64,000 nucleotides of DNA from an uncultured Rhizobiaceae group bacterium (GCA_937930845.1 CALHBJ010000005.1:1-64000); one strand, 5' to 3'. Positions 49,414 through 59,712 are shown, counted from the stretch's first letter. The notes: generated by a model from the sequence alone, not told the origin. Numbers and translations: made by a program.

Positions 49414-51609
49414 ATGAGCGCGAAAATCCGACCTTCAAAAACCACTGCAGACACCCGCCTCCCGCGCGACTGGGTTGATATCGCCTCGAAAGAAATGAAG
49501 GGCGGCGACCCGCAATCCCTGATTTGGCAAACGCCGGAAGGAATTGATGTCAAACCGGTCTATGGCGCGTCCGATATTGAAGGCTTGCCCCATCTCAGTG
49601 CAGAGCACGGTTCTTTCCTGCCCGGCATCGCCCCGTTCACACGCGGCCCCAAAGCCACCATGTATGCCGGCAGACCCTGGACCATTCGCCAATATGCAGG
49701 CTTTTCCACGGCTGAGGAGAGCAATAAATTTTATCGCGCCAATCTTAAAGCCGGTCAAAAGGGACTGTCGGTCGCCTTCGACCTGGCGACCCACCGGGGC
49801 TATGATTCAGACCACCCCCGGGTTGTTGGCGATGTGGGCAAGGCCGGTGTGGCAATTGATTCCGTCGAAGACATGAAAATTCTGTTCGACGGAATTCCCC
49901 TCGATCAGATGTCCGTTTCCATGACCATGAATGGCGCGGTCATTCCCGTGCTCGCCGCTTTCATTGTCGCCGGGGAAGAACAGGGTGTGGAACGCAGCCT
50001 GCTCAGCGGAACCATCCAAAACGACATTCTCAAAGAATTCATGGTGCGCAACACCTATATCTACCCGCCCGAACCTTCCATGCGCATTGTGGCTGACATC
50101 ATCGAATATACGGCAAAGGAAATGCCGAAATATAATTCGATTTCCATTTCCGGCTACCATATTCAGGAAGCCGGTTCGACAATTGTTCAGGAACTGGCCT
50201 TCACCCTGGCCGACGGGCGCGAATATGTGCGCGCGGCTCTGGCCAAGGGCATGGACGTGGACGCTTTTGCCGGACGGCTGTCATTCTTTTTCAATATGGG
50301 CATGAACTTCTTCATGGAGGCCGCAAAACTGCGCGCCGCGCGATTCCTCTGGGCGCGCATCATGGCCGATTTTGGAGCGTCGCAACGCAGTCAGATGTTA
50401 CGCACCCATTGTCAGACATCAGGCGTGTCACTGCAGGAACAGGATCCCTACAACAATATCGTGCGCACCGCCTATGAAGCCATGAGTGCTGCACTGGGCG
50501 GCACCCAAAGTCTGCATACAAATTCGTTTGACGAGGCAATCGCCCTACCGACAGATTTTTCCGCCCGCATTGCACGCAATACCCAGCTCATCCTGCAACA
50601 TGAAACCGGCGTCACCAAAGTGGTCGATCCCCTGGCCGGCTCCTATTACGTGGAGAAGTTGACTGCCGATCTTATTGAAGAAGCCTGGTCATTGATGGAA
50701 GAAATTGAAACCCTTGGCGGCATGACCCAGGCAATCAATGAAGGCATGCCCAAAGCAAGGATCGAAGAAGCCGCAGCACAAAAACAGGCCCGCATCGACA
50801 AGGGTGAAGAGGTTATTGTGGGCGTCAACAAATATCAGCCGACCGTTGAGACCGCCGTTGACGTGCGCGACATTGATAACGCCGCCGTGCGCGACTCCCA
50901 GATCATGCGGCTTAACCGCATTCGCAAAACCCGCGATGGCGAAGCCCATTCAACCGCACTCGCCAATCTGGAAGCGGCGGCAAGAGGTGAAGGCAATATT
51001 CTGGCCGCTGCCGTTGAAGCCGCCCGCGCCCGCGCCACAGTGGGTGAAATTTCATGGGCGCTGGAAAACGCATTTGGGCGACATGTGGCCGATGTGGTGA
51101 CCATCGAAGGCGTCTATGAAGAAGCCTATGGGGATGATCCCCTCTATCACGAGACCAAACAGGCCGTGGCAGGTTTTGCAGGCAAAATGGGCCGCAAACC
51201 TAGAGTACTGGTGGTCAAAATGGGACAAGATGGCCATGATCGTGGCGCAAAGGTCATTGCCACGGCGTTTGGTGATCTGGGGTTTGACGTTACTGTCGGT
51301 CCACTGTTCCAGACACCCCAGGAAGCTGCCGACCTGGCGGTTGCCCAGGACGTGGACATCATTGGGGTGTCCAGTCATGCCGCCGGTCACAAGACACTTA
51401 GTCCCATGCTGATATCTGAATTGGCCGCGCGGGATGCGGCAGACAAAATCGTCATCTGCGGCGGTGTCATCCCCGCCCAGGACTATGACTTCCTCACCCA
51501 GTCGGGGATCAAGGCCGTGTTTGGTCCAGGGACCAACATACCCGAAGCCGCCAAGAGCCTGATTGGCCTGTTGCAGGAGCAAATGCGCGGCCGAAATATC
51601 AAGGCCTGA
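49414..51609 (+). CDS. Methylmalonyl-CoA mutase
   Basis: A 731-residue enzyme. The TIM-barrel catalytic domain has [60 protein letters not shown] and [20 protein letters not shown]. The C-terminal B12-binding domain has the DGHDRGAKV motif near residue 608 with its lower-ligand His, then HAAGHKTL and CGGVIP. It rearranges methylmalonyl-CoA to succinyl-CoA using adenosylcobalamin, with both domains in one chain. ATG 49414 starts the homologous part; GGAG lies 12 bases upstream. Confidence 0.97.
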   Translation: MSAKIRPSKTTADTRLPRDWVDIASKEMKGGDPQSLIWQTPEGIDVKPVYGASDIEGLPHLSAEHGSFLPGIAPFTRGPKATMYAGRPWTIRQYAGFSTAEESNKFYRANLKAGQKGLSVAFDLATHRGYDSDHPRVVGDVGKAGVAIDSVEDMKILFDGIPLDQMSVSMTMNGAVIPVLAAFIVAGEEQGVERSLLSGTIQNDILKEFMVRNTYIYPPEPSMRIVADIIEYTAKEMPKYNSISISGYHIQEAGSTIVQELAFTLADGREYVRAALAKGMDVDAFAGRLSFFFNMGMNFFMEAAKLRAARFLWARIMADFGASQRSQMLRTHCQTSGVSLQEQDPYNNIVRTAYEAMSAALGGTQSLHTNSFDEAIALPTDFSARIARNTQLILQHETGVTKVVDPLAGSYYVEKLTADLIEEAWSLMEEIETLGGMTQAINEGMPKARIEEAAAQKQARIDKGEEVIVGVNKYQPTVETAVDVRDIDNAAVRDSQIMRLNRIRKTRDGEAHSTALANLEAAARGEGNILAAAVEAARARATVGEISWALENAFGRHVADVVTIEGVYEEAYGDDPLYHETKQAVAGFAGKMGRKPRVLVVKMGQDGHDRGAKVIATAFGDLGFDVTVGPLFQTPQEAADLAVAQDVDIIGVSSHAAGHKTLSPMLISELAARDAADKIVICGGVIPAQDYDFLTQSGIKAVFGPGTNIPEAAKSLIGLLQEQMRGRNIKA

Positions 51610-51626
51610 AACAACGAGGTTTCACA

Positions 51627-52220
51627 ATGACAAATTTCAAGCCTGTTCTGTTGGTCAAAATTTTGGTCACGGCCTGTACGGGAGTTGTGGCAGTGCCCGC
51701 ATTGGCCGAACCCTTCAAGCATCCGTTTGGAGAATTGCGCGAATACCACCGCCATTGGCTGGCTGTGTGCCCGGACAAGCACACCCCCCAATCAAAGTCT
51801 CAATATGAAACCAATTGCTGGGCATCGACCTATACCGGCGATGGAAATGGTTCGTTCTCCGGCGCTTTTCCAGGCAACCGCCTGTCGGTTCTGCGCAACC
51901 GCACCACAGGCGAATATAAAATCACATTCGTTGCCACATCGGCGGACCAGATCGATGCGACACGTCCTGTGTTGGTGAAATTTTCCGGACTGCCGGTTCA
52001 GGCATTCACCTACGGAACCAGCATCACGCCCAACGAAAATTCAGGCAATGAATATGTTTTTGCCTCACTTGCCCAAACAAGCGACATGGTCAAATCCATG
52101 CGCCTGCGCAACCGGGTGACAATCACCATGCCAACCAAGACCGGGCAACAGACCATGGGATTTTCGCTCATCGGCCTGGCCAGCGCCTTGGGTTTTTTAC
52201 AAGCCCATGCGGGGGGCTGA
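51627..52220 (+). CDS. IalB-like secreted protein
   Basis: A 197-residue exported protein with a cleavable signal (cut near ALAEP). The mature start HPFGELREYHRHWLAVCPDK with two cysteines (WLAVC and ETNCWAST) and a beta-rich remainder resemble invasion-associated locus B (IalB) family proteins common in Alphaproteobacteria. It lies 17 bases after the mutase, so it may share its transcript. The function of environmental IalB-like proteins is not known. Confidence 0.62.
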   Translation: MTNFKPVLLVKILVTACTGVVAVPALAEPFKHPFGELREYHRHWLAVCPDKHTPQSKSQYETNCWASTYTGDGNGSFSGAFPGNRLSVLRNRTTGEYKITFVATSADQIDATRPVLVKFSGLPVQAFTYGTSITPNENSGNEYVFASLAQTSDMVKSMRLRNRVTITMPTKTGQQTMGFSLIGLASALGFLQAHAGG

Positions 52221-52457
52221 TTTTTAGTCAAACCCATCAACAAAAACTCAACCTTCTGTCGTGGACCAGGTATTAATGGTCAGTCTTGCCTGATCTGAAA
52301 GGCACAGACTTTTCCCCCTACATTCGCTCGTATTTTTTCGCCCATTTCATTGGGGGCGTCATAGGGACGGGAATGTGAACAGGCGTGAAGCAGACCGCCC
52401 CGGCATCGCCAATTTTCGCGCCCTTATCTTGCCTTTCTCCAAACAGGACACGCGGCC

Positions 52458-52496
52458 TTGACACAGCTTAAGGCCAAACCTATCTAGCGATAGATA
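52458..52496 (+). promoter_or_regulatory. tetR promoter with overlapping operator
   Basis: TTGACA (52458-52463), 17-base spacer, TATCTA (52481-52486). The -10 is the left arm of the palindrome TATCTA-GCGA-TAGATA (52481-52496). The TetR gene starts 17 bases later. Autorepression by blocking the -10 is the natural reading. Confidence 0.72.
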
Positions 52497-52512
52497 AATC
52501 ACGAGGTTCAAC

Positions 52513-53064
52513 ATGGCCGACACACTCAACAATTTGCTGGATCACGCCGAAGCGGGCATGCGCGAGCGCGGGTATCATGCTGTCAGTTTTAGAGATCTCG
52601 CCGATGAGCTTGGCATCAAAAGTGCCAGCGTCCACTATTACTTTCGCAAGAAGGAAGATCTTGGCATTGCCGTGATTGAGCGTTATTCGAACACGTTTTT
52701 TCAGCAGCTTGAAGAAGACAGCAAGGACGCGCCAACCTCCGCACAAAAGCTTGCCGCTTTTTGCAACGTCTACAAACACGCGCTGGAAGAGAACAACCGC
52801 ATTTGCCTGTGCGCCATGCTGGGGGCGGAAAGCCATGGACTGACTTCCGAACTGGCGTCGCGGCTTCAGCAATTCTTCAATGACAATATCAATTGGGTGG
52901 CATCGGCCCTGCCAGACACCTTATCGGCGCAGGAACGCATCGATAAAGCCACACAAATCGTGGCCACCCTGCAAGGTGCCATGGTGATCGCCAACACCCT
53001 TGGGGACACACAAATTCTCACAACTGCCGCAGATCAATTGCTCCATTCAGAAGGTGCCCTATGA
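52513..53064 (+). CDS. TetR-family transcriptional regulator
   Basis: A 183-residue regulator. The N-terminal helix-turn-helix reads VSFRDLADELGIKSASVHYY followed by FRKKEDLGIAVIERY. The C-terminal helical ligand part contains two cysteines (ICLCAML). It overlaps the amine oxidase gene by four bases (ATGA), and its promoter carries a palindrome over the -10. It probably controls itself and the oxidase. Confidence 0.92.
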   Translation: MADTLNNLLDHAEAGMRERGYHAVSFRDLADELGIKSASVHYYFRKKEDLGIAVIERYSNTFFQQLEEDSKDAPTSAQKLAAFCNVYKHALEENNRICLCAMLGAESHGLTSELASRLQQFFNDNINWVASALPDTLSAQERIDKATQIVATLQGAMVIANTLGDTQILTTAADQLLHSEGAL

Positions 53065-54203
53065 CCTCCAAAACCAAATTCATCGACGTGGCAATTGTTG
53101 GCGCCGGCCTGTCCGGCCTGGCAACGGCTGATTTGTTATCCCGTGCTGGGCAGAACGTGATGGTGTTCGAAGCCGGTGATATGCCCGGCGGCCGCATCCA
53201 AAGCATCCGCGAGGCAGACACCCAAACGCCAATCGCAGACCTTGGCCCAACTTGGGTTTGGCCACCCTATCAGCAAAGCGTGGCCCATTGGCTGGACGAA
53301 TTGGGCGTGCGCCCTTTGCCGCAATATGAAACAGGCAATGCCGTATTGGATATGGAACCGGGCCAACCGCCCCGGTTACAACCCCTGCCAGGCCAGCATG
53401 GCATGACCCGGCTGGAAGGTGGTCCCTCCGCATTGATCGACAGTTTGCTGGCGCGCCTACCTAAAGGAGCGTTGTGCACTGGCACCCAAATTACATCTGT
53501 CGAACAGCAGTCGGACGGCGTGGTGCTTAAAAGCGATGCGACGGCAGGTCTGGTGGTGAACGCAAAGCGGGTGGTGATTGCGGTGCCGCCGCGCATTGCA
53601 GCTGCGTCAATCCACTTTGAACCATCGCTGGAGCCAAAACTTGTCGACGTTTTGTCCTCCGCCCCCACATGGATGGCGTCCCAGGCAAAAGTAGTCATTC
53701 GCTTCAAATCAGCGTTTTGGCGCAAAATGGGATTGTCTGGCCGGGTGGCCAGCCGCATTGGACCAATTGTCGAAATGCACGACCATTGCGATGCGAGCAC
53801 CAAACACCCAGCACTTTTCGGCTTCATTGGTGTGCCGGCGCATGTTCGTGCAGCCCATCCAACCGAATTGCGCGAGGCCATCGTTCAACAATTGGAGCGG
53901 TGCTTCGGCGGCCAGGGTGTCAATTTAAAGGAAGAAGTCGTTGCAATCGACATCATGGATTGGGCGGCCAACCCCCACATCACAACGCCTGCGGACACAG
54001 CAGGCCCCGGTTCCCATCCCGGCGTTCTCTCCGCTGTACTAAGACAGTCCCATTGGAACGGACATCTGTCATTTGCTGGTGCCGAGACTGCAGTAAACAG
54101 CCCCGGCCTGATCGATGGTGCGCTGGAAGCCGCCGAACGGACTGCAGCAGAAATATTGAAAAATGTTTCAGCAGAAGCACCCATGTTGCAAGAATGTGGC
54201 TGA
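53061..54203 (+). CDS. Flavin-containing amine oxidase family protein
   Basis: A 380-residue FAD enzyme. The dinucleotide motif VAIVGAGLSGLATADLLSRA near residue 10 is followed by VFEAGDMPGGRIQS; the C-terminal flavin site reads HLSFAGAETAVNSPGLIDGA. It is shorter than most amine oxidases (usually about 450 residues). The substrate is not apparent: an amine, or a desaturase-type substrate. Coupled to the TetR gene. Confidence 0.85.
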   Translation: MTSKTKFIDVAIVGAGLSGLATADLLSRAGQNVMVFEAGDMPGGRIQSIREADTQTPIADLGPTWVWPPYQQSVAHWLDELGVRPLPQYETGNAVLDMEPGQPPRLQPLPGQHGMTRLEGGPSALIDSLLARLPKGALCTGTQITSVEQQSDGVVLKSDATAGLVVNAKRVVIAVPPRIAAASIHFEPSLEPKLVDVLSSAPTWMASQAKVVIRFKSAFWRKMGLSGRVASRIGPIVEMHDHCDASTKHPALFGFIGVPAHVRAAHPTELREAIVQQLERCFGGQGVNLKEEVVAIDIMDWAANPHITTPADTAGPGSHPGVLSAVLRQSHWNGHLSFAGAETAVNSPGLIDGALEAAERTAAEILKNVSAEAPMLQECG

Positions 54204-54206
54204 TGA

Positions 54207-55604
54207 TCAATTCGGATAAAGCGTGCTTTTCACGCCCAGATATCCGTCCCATGCAAACCAATAGGCAATATGCCCGGCCATTCGGGACAAGCGTTCACCG
54301 GATCTGCTGACCAGCGCATCGTCATGGGCGGTCCAAATGCTGCCGTCACTTGCCTGCAACAGCCCATCGGCGTGTTGGGTAAACCGCAGTGTTTTGCGCT
54401 TATAGGCGCGAACGCTGCGGGTATGCGCATCGCCCAGCAGCACAATGTTTGTGTCCCCAATCGCATCATTCAACAACTTCTTGTCAGCAAATGCCTTGAC
54501 CGGCCAGGCCCTTGCCGCGCCAGCTTGGCGAATGCCAAAGACATATTCTTTACGTTTCAGTACGCTCTCATCGGCCACCAAAGCGGGAAACATCAAATCA
54601 GGGCTGGAGAAATACTCCTTGTAAACCACGCCGCGCCCATAGTCGCGGATATGCCCTGTGTCGACAGACAGAACCTGCGTATCCGGATGGCGCTTGCGCC
54701 ACTTCGCCCATGACGTGATTTCGACGGGACGCATCTTCAATTTAATGCCGGAATCCACCAAGGGTCCGCCAACCGGCTCACCCGTAAACTGGTTCCAAAG
54801 GCTGTTTGTCTGACGATCAAACATAAGTTTGTTGGACCGGTAGAGCAAACCCGACGACCCAAAGACCAATGGTTCGGCACGATCGGCCAATTTGGTCTCA
54901 AACAAAATCCCCGACCCACACAATGTGCAATAGGCAAGTGCCACCGGCACACCGCCAATCACCTCATTGAACATTTCATGCCAACCCATAATGCGCAGGG
55001 GATAGGCACGAACATCACCATTGATTGCGACACCAAAGACAAGATCATCATCATGCAAATAGGTAGCATCACCCGCAGCCACATGGCGTGGATTGTCGAG
55101 CGGAGGAATGCCATCAACAAGCGCCCCACCCCAGATAATCTCCTCGAAACGAATTTTCAGCTTGTCCCGATGCGTGAATTTCGGATCAAAAAACCGGGCA
55201 AATTTTTTGTCGATGCTGGTGAGCCAACGCATTTTTAGAGCGCGATAGCTCTTATGGGGAACAATCTGGGGATGGGCCTGCTGATACAGCCATGCATCAC
55301 GCCAGGTCACAATTGGCACGCCCGTCAATTCAGACATGGCCGCCGCAATCGGCTTATAGTTTCCGCTAATACGCATCAGCAGGGCGAGCGTGGGAACAAT
55401 ATCAAGACTGCCCCGCGCCAACAGTTTTTCCATTGCAGCACGGCGGCTGCTTTCGCTCCCGGTCAAGGCCGCCCACGACAACTCCCCCACATCACTGGAT
55501 GATGAAGAATGATTTTGCCCGGCAATGGCCGGTGCGGCACCCTGCCCCAGCGCTGCGCCCGCAAGCATCCACGCGGCAAGAGCAATCTTGCGCACCGTTT
55601 TCAT
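54207..55604 (-). CDS. DUF3179 domain exported protein
   Basis: A 465-residue protein with an N-terminal signal sequence. DUF3179 features: PPLDNPRHVAAGDATYLHDD, VFGVAINGDVRAYPLRIMGW HEMFNEVIGG, and ALAYCTLCGSGI (two cysteines), then FGSSGLLYRSNKLMFDRQTN SLWNQFTGEPV. The family is common but uncharacterised. ATG 55604 begins the signal; the frame to 55685 enters the DM13 gene and was rejected. It is probably in an operon with the DM13 gene, 36 bases upstream. Confidence 0.88.
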   Translation of the reverse strand: MKTVRKIALAAWMLAGAALGQGAAPAIAGQNHSSSSSDVGELSWAALTGSESSRRAAMEKLLARGSLDIVPTLALLMRISGNYKPIAAAMSELTGVPIVTWRDAWLYQQAHPQIVPHKSYRALKMRWLTSIDKKFARFFDPKFTHRDKLKIRFEEIIWGGALVDGIPPLDNPRHVAAGDATYLHDDDLVFGVAINGDVRAYPLRIMGWHEMFNEVIGGVPVALAYCTLCGSGILFETKLADRAEPLVFGSSGLLYRSNKLMFDRQTNSLWNQFTGEPVGGPLVDSGIKLKMRPVEITSWAKWRKRHPDTQVLSVDTGHIRDYGRGVVYKEYFSSPDLMFPALVADESVLKRKEYVFGIRQAGAARAWPVKAFADKKLLNDAIGDTNIVLLGDAHTRSVRAYKRKTLRFTQHADGLLQASDGSIWTAHDDALVSRSGERLSRMAGHIAYWFAWDGYLGVKSTLYPN

Positions 55605-55639
55605 CCGCCGTGGGACTGCCTGAATAAGCCGAACAACAG

Positions 55640-56023
55640 TTAGCGCAGTCTTGCGGTCCCAAACGTGCTGTTGAACCGTTTGCAATGAATATGCACGGTC
55701 GAATACTTGCCGGAGCCTGACAGGGAATAGGATTGCGACCCGCTATTGGCTTTCAACTTGCCCACCAGCTTCGACGGGCTGCCATTGCCCACATAGACAT
55801 AAAGATCTGGGCCAGGAGTCGTTCTAAATCCGGACAATTTCACAGTCGACTTGCCGCCACTGCTGCTCAAAGTCGCCTTCCCGCGCACCTTATAGCGCTT
55901 ATGCGAGGTGAAATTTCCTGATTTGTCCGCTGCAGAAGCAGGCACTGCTGTAAGCGGCACAATTGAAGCAGAAGCCAGCAGTCCCGTTGCAAACTGGCGA
56001 CGATTTATTTTTGTAAGAGCCAT
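55640..56023 (-). CDS. DM13-like exported protein with Tat signal
   Basis: A 127-residue protein. The start INRRQFATGLLASASIVPLT is a twin-arginine signal. The mature part (FTSHKRYKVRGKATLSSSGG, then FRTTPGPDLYVYVG and ending VHIHCKRFNSTFGTARL) matches the DM13 domain, proposed for redox or electron-transfer roles, with one conserved Cys. Co-directional with the DUF3179 gene. Tat export suggests it folds or binds a cofactor in the cytoplasm. Confidence 0.82.
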   Translation of the reverse strand: MALTKINRRQFATGLLASASIVPLTAVPASAADKSGNFTSHKRYKVRGKATLSSSGGKSTVKLSGFRTTPGPDLYVYVGNGSPSKLVGKLKANSGSQSYSLSGSGKYSTVHIHCKRFNSTFGTARLR

Positions 56024-56209
56024 GAATAACTGTCCAGATTGTTTAAATCACACACATCATTTGAGCAGTTTTATGATAAATTACCAGTGCCTACACTTCA
56101 CCGTTGTTTGATCAGCCGTGAAGCCAGAAATCCAGGAAACCGCGAACAATCGTTCCGCCGGGCTCAACTTGGGGTTGGACACGGTTCCAATCTGCACTAC
56201 CTTGCGCCC

Positions 56210-57217
56210 ATGGAAAACACTTCTCCCCTCATCGATCCCTTCGGCCGCACTGTTGATTACCTGCGCGTATCAGTGACGGACCGCTGCGACTTCCGCTGCG
56301 TCTATTGCATGGCCGAAGACATGACATTCCTGCCCAAGCGTGACCTGCTCACGCTGGAGGAGTTGGATCGCCTGTGTTCTGCATTCGTCGCCCGGGGCGT
56401 GAAAAAATTGCGCCTCACTGGCGGAGAGCCCCTGGTGCGCAAAAACATAATGCAGCTTGTGCGTTCCCTTTCGCGCCACCTGGAAAGCGGGCAATTGGAA
56501 GAACTCACGCTCACCACAAACGGCTCTCAACTGGCAAGATATGCCGAAGAACTGGCAGCCTGTGGTGTGAAGCGGGTCAATGTTTCAATCGACACGCTGG
56601 ATCGCGAGAAATTTCAAAAGATCACGCGATGGGGCCAGCTTGGAAAAGTGATGGAAGGGCTAGAGGCCGCGCGCAAAGCCGGTCTTGCGGTCAAAATCAA
56701 TGCGGTGGCCCTCAAGGGCGTCAATGAATTTGAAATCGAAGAAATGATGCGTTGGGCCCATGGCGAGGGATTTGACCTCACCTTGATCGAGACCATGCCA
56801 TTGGGCGAAATTGAAGAAGATCGCACGGACCAATATCTGCCCCTTTCACTGGTGCGTCAGCGCCTTGAAGAAACCTTCACCCTGTCTGACATCGCCCACA
56901 AAACAGGCGGGCCCGCCCGATATGTGGAAGTGGCAGAAACTGGTGGCCGTTTGGGTTTCATCACGCCGCTCACCCATAATTTCTGCGAAAGCTGCAACCG
57001 GGTGCGGCTCACATGCACCGGCACGCTCTATATGTGTCTGGGCCAGGACGATGCCGCCGATCTGCGGGCGCCCTTGCGGGCATCAGAAGGCGATAAATTG
57101 TTGTTCGATGCCATTGACGAAGCAATCGGCCGCAAGCCCAAAGGCCATGATTTCATCATCGAACGCCCCGGCGAAGCCCCCGCGGTAAGCCGTCACATGA
57201 GCCTCACCGGCGGCTGA
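56210..57217 (+). CDS. moaA: GTP 3',8-cyclase MoaA
   Basis: A 335-residue radical SAM enzyme. The SAM cluster site is [27 protein letters not shown] follows; the second cluster cysteines lie in [20 protein letters not shown]. The C-terminus ends SLTGG, the Gly-Gly tail needed for activity. It makes the first molybdopterin precursor. ATG 56210 starts the family region; the frame to 56039 is an unlikely extension. No riboswitch was recognised in its 186-base leader. Confidence 0.96.
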   Translation: MENTSPLIDPFGRTVDYLRVSVTDRCDFRCVYCMAEDMTFLPKRDLLTLEELDRLCSAFVARGVKKLRLTGGEPLVRKNIMQLVRSLSRHLESGQLEELTLTTNGSQLARYAEELAACGVKRVNVSIDTLDREKFQKITRWGQLGKVMEGLEAARKAGLAVKINAVALKGVNEFEIEEMMRWAHGEGFDLTLIETMPLGEIEEDRTDQYLPLSLVRQRLEETFTLSDIAHKTGGPARYVEVAETGGRLGFITPLTHNFCESCNRVRLTCTGTLYMCLGQDDAADLRAPLRASEGDKLLFDAIDEAIGRKPKGHDFIIERPGEAPAVSRHMSLTGG

Positions 57218-57231
57218 CCATCCGGCTGGGA

Positions 57232-58560
57232 TTAGTCAACGGGCAGCCCGCTTGGCACTTCCTTTGGCCTGCCAAGGGGCCGGTCTTTCGCCGTTACCCC
57301 TTCCAGGGCACCCAAAAAGGCAATCAGATCGTCGACCTCTGCCGCTTCAAGCGAAATGGGTTTGATGTCCACACGGCTTCGCACTCTTGCCATTTCGCGA
57401 CGGTCTGAACGCACCAAAAAGTCCACCTGGGAAATCCAGCCTGCCTTTGGCAATTTGGCCTGTTCCGGCTTCCAGGCATCAAAGGATGCCAATGGCGACA
57501 GGTGATGCAAGACAATGCCCCGCAGATCAGCAAATGCGCCATTATGGCCATAGGGCGCGGTCAGCGTGACATTGCGCAAAGGCGGGGTGCGAAACCGATA
57601 GGCATCTTCAAGCCGGTCACTTTCGCCCATGCGTCCCACGTCTCGCGCCGCCGGATCAAACTGGCGCGTACGCCCCGGCCCAAAAGGTGGCAATGCAAGG
57701 GCGTGAAATTTCTGATCGGTCAGCAATGGGCCGGAATGGCAGCTGTCGCAATTGGCCTTTCCATAGAACAGGTCAAGACCCCGCTTTTGTGCCGCTGACA
57801 GAGCCGACTGGTCGCCCGCCAAAAAAGCATCAAAGGGGGAATCATGATTGCGCCACTCACTCGCCATAAAGGCGGCCAGCACCTGGGCAATTTCCACAAT
57901 CGTCACCTGTTCCGGCTTCTCCACATGGTCGAAAATTTTCACAAAACTCTCACCATAAGCAGGAATGCCGCGCACGCGCTTGGCCAATATCGGCCAGACT
58001 TTATCAATCCGGTCATGGGCTGCACCGGCAACTTCATTTTCCTTGGGGTTGCCCGCCATTTCAAACTGGGCCGTCAATGGCAATATCGCCTGCGCCGACA
58101 ACAGATTTGGCAAACCTTTTGGAAGCCATTCTTCGGCGGGCGAATTAAACCCGTTTTCATAAAGGTCCGAGCGCGACAAGCGCCCGTCATGGAACAATAC
58201 GCGCATTTCCTTGGCACCCAGGTTCCACAGGGCAAGCGCGTTGCGCGGAACCCGTTTGCGGATACGGTTGTCCCCGGTGCCCGCGTGGCGCTCAGGCCCC
58301 ACCCCTTCGCCGCCCTCGCCAATGCCCAGTGACAACCCATCCGACCCGCCAAACCGGTGGTGGTGGCAGGTGCCGCAGGAAATATTGCGATTGCCGGAAA
58401 GGATTTTGTCATAAAACAACAAGCGGCCAAGTGCGGCTTGCTTTGCATCTGTGGCAATGAAATCATCATCACCCAGCGGCTGCGGCAGTTCACCGGCGCG
58501 CGCACCGCCGCTGAAAACGACCGTCAGAACAATAGCGATAATGGACCAAAAATGCGTCAT
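57232..58560 (-). CDS. Dihaem cytochrome c peroxidase
   Basis: A 442-residue periplasmic protein. A signal peptide (cut near ARAGEL) precedes two haem sites, CGTCHHH and CDSCHSG. Intervening PLGDDDFIATDAKQAALGRL LFYDKILSGN and RFRTPPLRNVTLTAPYGHNG match the MauG/CcpA group. It reduces hydrogen peroxide with electrons from cytochrome c. Longer than the usual 330-350 residues. Its start overlaps that of the divergent Sel1 gene. Confidence 0.92.
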   Translation of the reverse strand: MTHFWSIIAIVLTVVFSGGARAGELPQPLGDDDFIATDAKQAALGRLLFYDKILSGNRNISCGTCHHHRFGGSDGLSLGIGEGGEGVGPERHAGTGDNRIRKRVPRNALALWNLGAKEMRVLFHDGRLSRSDLYENGFNSPAEEWLPKGLPNLLSAQAILPLTAQFEMAGNPKENEVAGAAHDRIDKVWPILAKRVRGIPAYGESFVKIFDHVEKPEQVTIVEIAQVLAAFMASEWRNHDSPFDAFLAGDQSALSAAQKRGLDLFYGKANCDSCHSGPLLTDQKFHALALPPFGPGRTRQFDPAARDVGRMGESDRLEDAYRFRTPPLRNVTLTAPYGHNGAFADLRGIVLHHLSPLASFDAWKPEQAKLPKAGWISQVDFLVRSDRREMARVRSRVDIKPISLEAAEVDDLIAFLGALEGVTAKDRPLGRPKEVPSGLPVD

Positions 58561-59025
58561 CTGATTGTGGCTTTAGGCCTTATGTTTTGTACCCCGGCAT
58601 TGGCCGAGATTGAAGCGGCTCGCGACCTGATGGACAAGGGAAATTTTGCCCAGGCAATGAAACAATTACGCCCCGCCGCCAGATCAGGAAATGCCGATGC
58701 GGAAGAATTGATCGGCGTCATGTATGCGATGGGACTGGGGGTCGAGCGCGATGACCGCCGCGCGTTCGAATGGTATTTGCGCTCCTCAATGAAAGGACAT
58801 CCCGGCGCACAAAGCGGCGTTGGCTGGTATTACGAAGTTGGCCGCGGCATGGAAGCCCCCGATCTCGTCCGCGCCTACATGTGGTACGTCCTCAGCGCCA
58901 TAGGCGGCGACCCTGACGCAGCGATCAGCCAGGAAGAGGTCGTGAAGAAAATGACCAAAGAACAGATCGAAGAAGCCCACATTCTCATCGACGACTACCG
59001 GGTATGGCTCTATCCGTTTCGGTGA
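58552..59025 (+). CDS. Exported Sel1-repeat protein
   Basis: A 157-residue protein with a signal peptide (cut near ALAEI) and Sel1-type repeats: GNADAEELIGVMYAMGLGVE, GHPGAQSGVGWYYEVGRGME, then DLVRAYMWYVLSAIGGDPDA. Such repeats mediate protein contacts. Its ATG lies nine bases inside the divergent peroxidase start region. An upstream frame to 58357 crosses the peroxidase gene and was rejected. Confidence 0.86.
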   Translation: MRHLIVALGLMFCTPALAEIEAARDLMDKGNFAQAMKQLRPAARSGNADAEELIGVMYAMGLGVERDDRRAFEWYLRSSMKGHPGAQSGVGWYYEVGRGMEAPDLVRAYMWYVLSAIGGDPDAAISQEEVVKKMTKEQIEEAHILIDDYRVWLYPFR

Positions 59026-59256
59026 GTTGGTGATGTGACGGGTTTGGTTGGAACTCATTTCTACATTAGAGCAGAAAATTGGTCGTTTTGATTGCCACGC
59101 CGAACAATGTTCACAAGCATGGTGATTTTAGTACATCCAGCTTGTTTAAATGTGTTCGGAGTTGAAAACTCTGGTGGTAAAATTTGATAATCTACGCGTC
59201 TAATAGCCTATTTGTGATAAACAGAAATATAAGCAGCAACGAAAGGATTTAAATCG

Positions 59257-59712
59257 ATGAGAAAGAGCACGATCATTGCAATGGTTTCGTTGATGATCTG
59301 TGTGGATTTTACAACTCAACCATTTGGAGCGTATGGAGCCGACAAAATTGACTTAATTAAGCTCTGCAAGAAACGTGGACTTAGCGTAAAAACGGGGAAA
59401 GGCGCTCGAATTGGCATTTATCATGGCAACTGGGTAGCTCTGGGCAGTCAAATGCAACACACTTTGATCATACGCAAAATTAATAACAATAAGGCCACGG
59501 TTCTTTACGCTTGGGGAGATTGGCCAGAATACGATATTCGAAGAGGTTGCTCCAAGCATATTGGAGCGATTTCTGGCAAAGTGTTGAAGATCAATTTCGG
59601 AAACGGAAATAGGGTCTCATACAATTTCTTTGACGATGATGGATTTGCAACTGGCTCCTATAAGTCGTCTGGTGGAACTACTCGCGGAAGGATCGATAAG
59701 GCAAAATATTGA
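59257..59712 (+). CDS. Exported unknown protein in an AT-rich island
   Basis: A 151-residue protein with a signal peptide (cut near AYGADK). The mature part has TGKGARIGIYHGNWVALGSQ then LIIRKINNNKATVLYAWGDW and several Asn/Gly turns; no domain is recognised. Base composition is clearly richer in A and T than the neighbouring genes, as is the flanking 59026-59256, suggesting transfer. AAAGGA lies upstream of the ATG. Confidence 0.7.
   Translation: MRKSTIIAMVSLMICVDFTTQPFGAYGADKIDLIKLCKKRGLSVKTGKGARIGIYHGNWVALGSQMQHTLIIRKINNNKATVLYAWGDWPEYDIRRGCSKHIGAISGKVLKINFGNGNRVSYNFFDDDGFATGSYKSSGGTTRGRIDKAKY

Noticed and set aside
56024-56209. Possible molybdenum-cofactor riboswitch upstream of moaA
   Set aside because: The leader has some GC-rich stretches, but I could not recognise the conserved core of that RNA; a covariance-model search would be needed.
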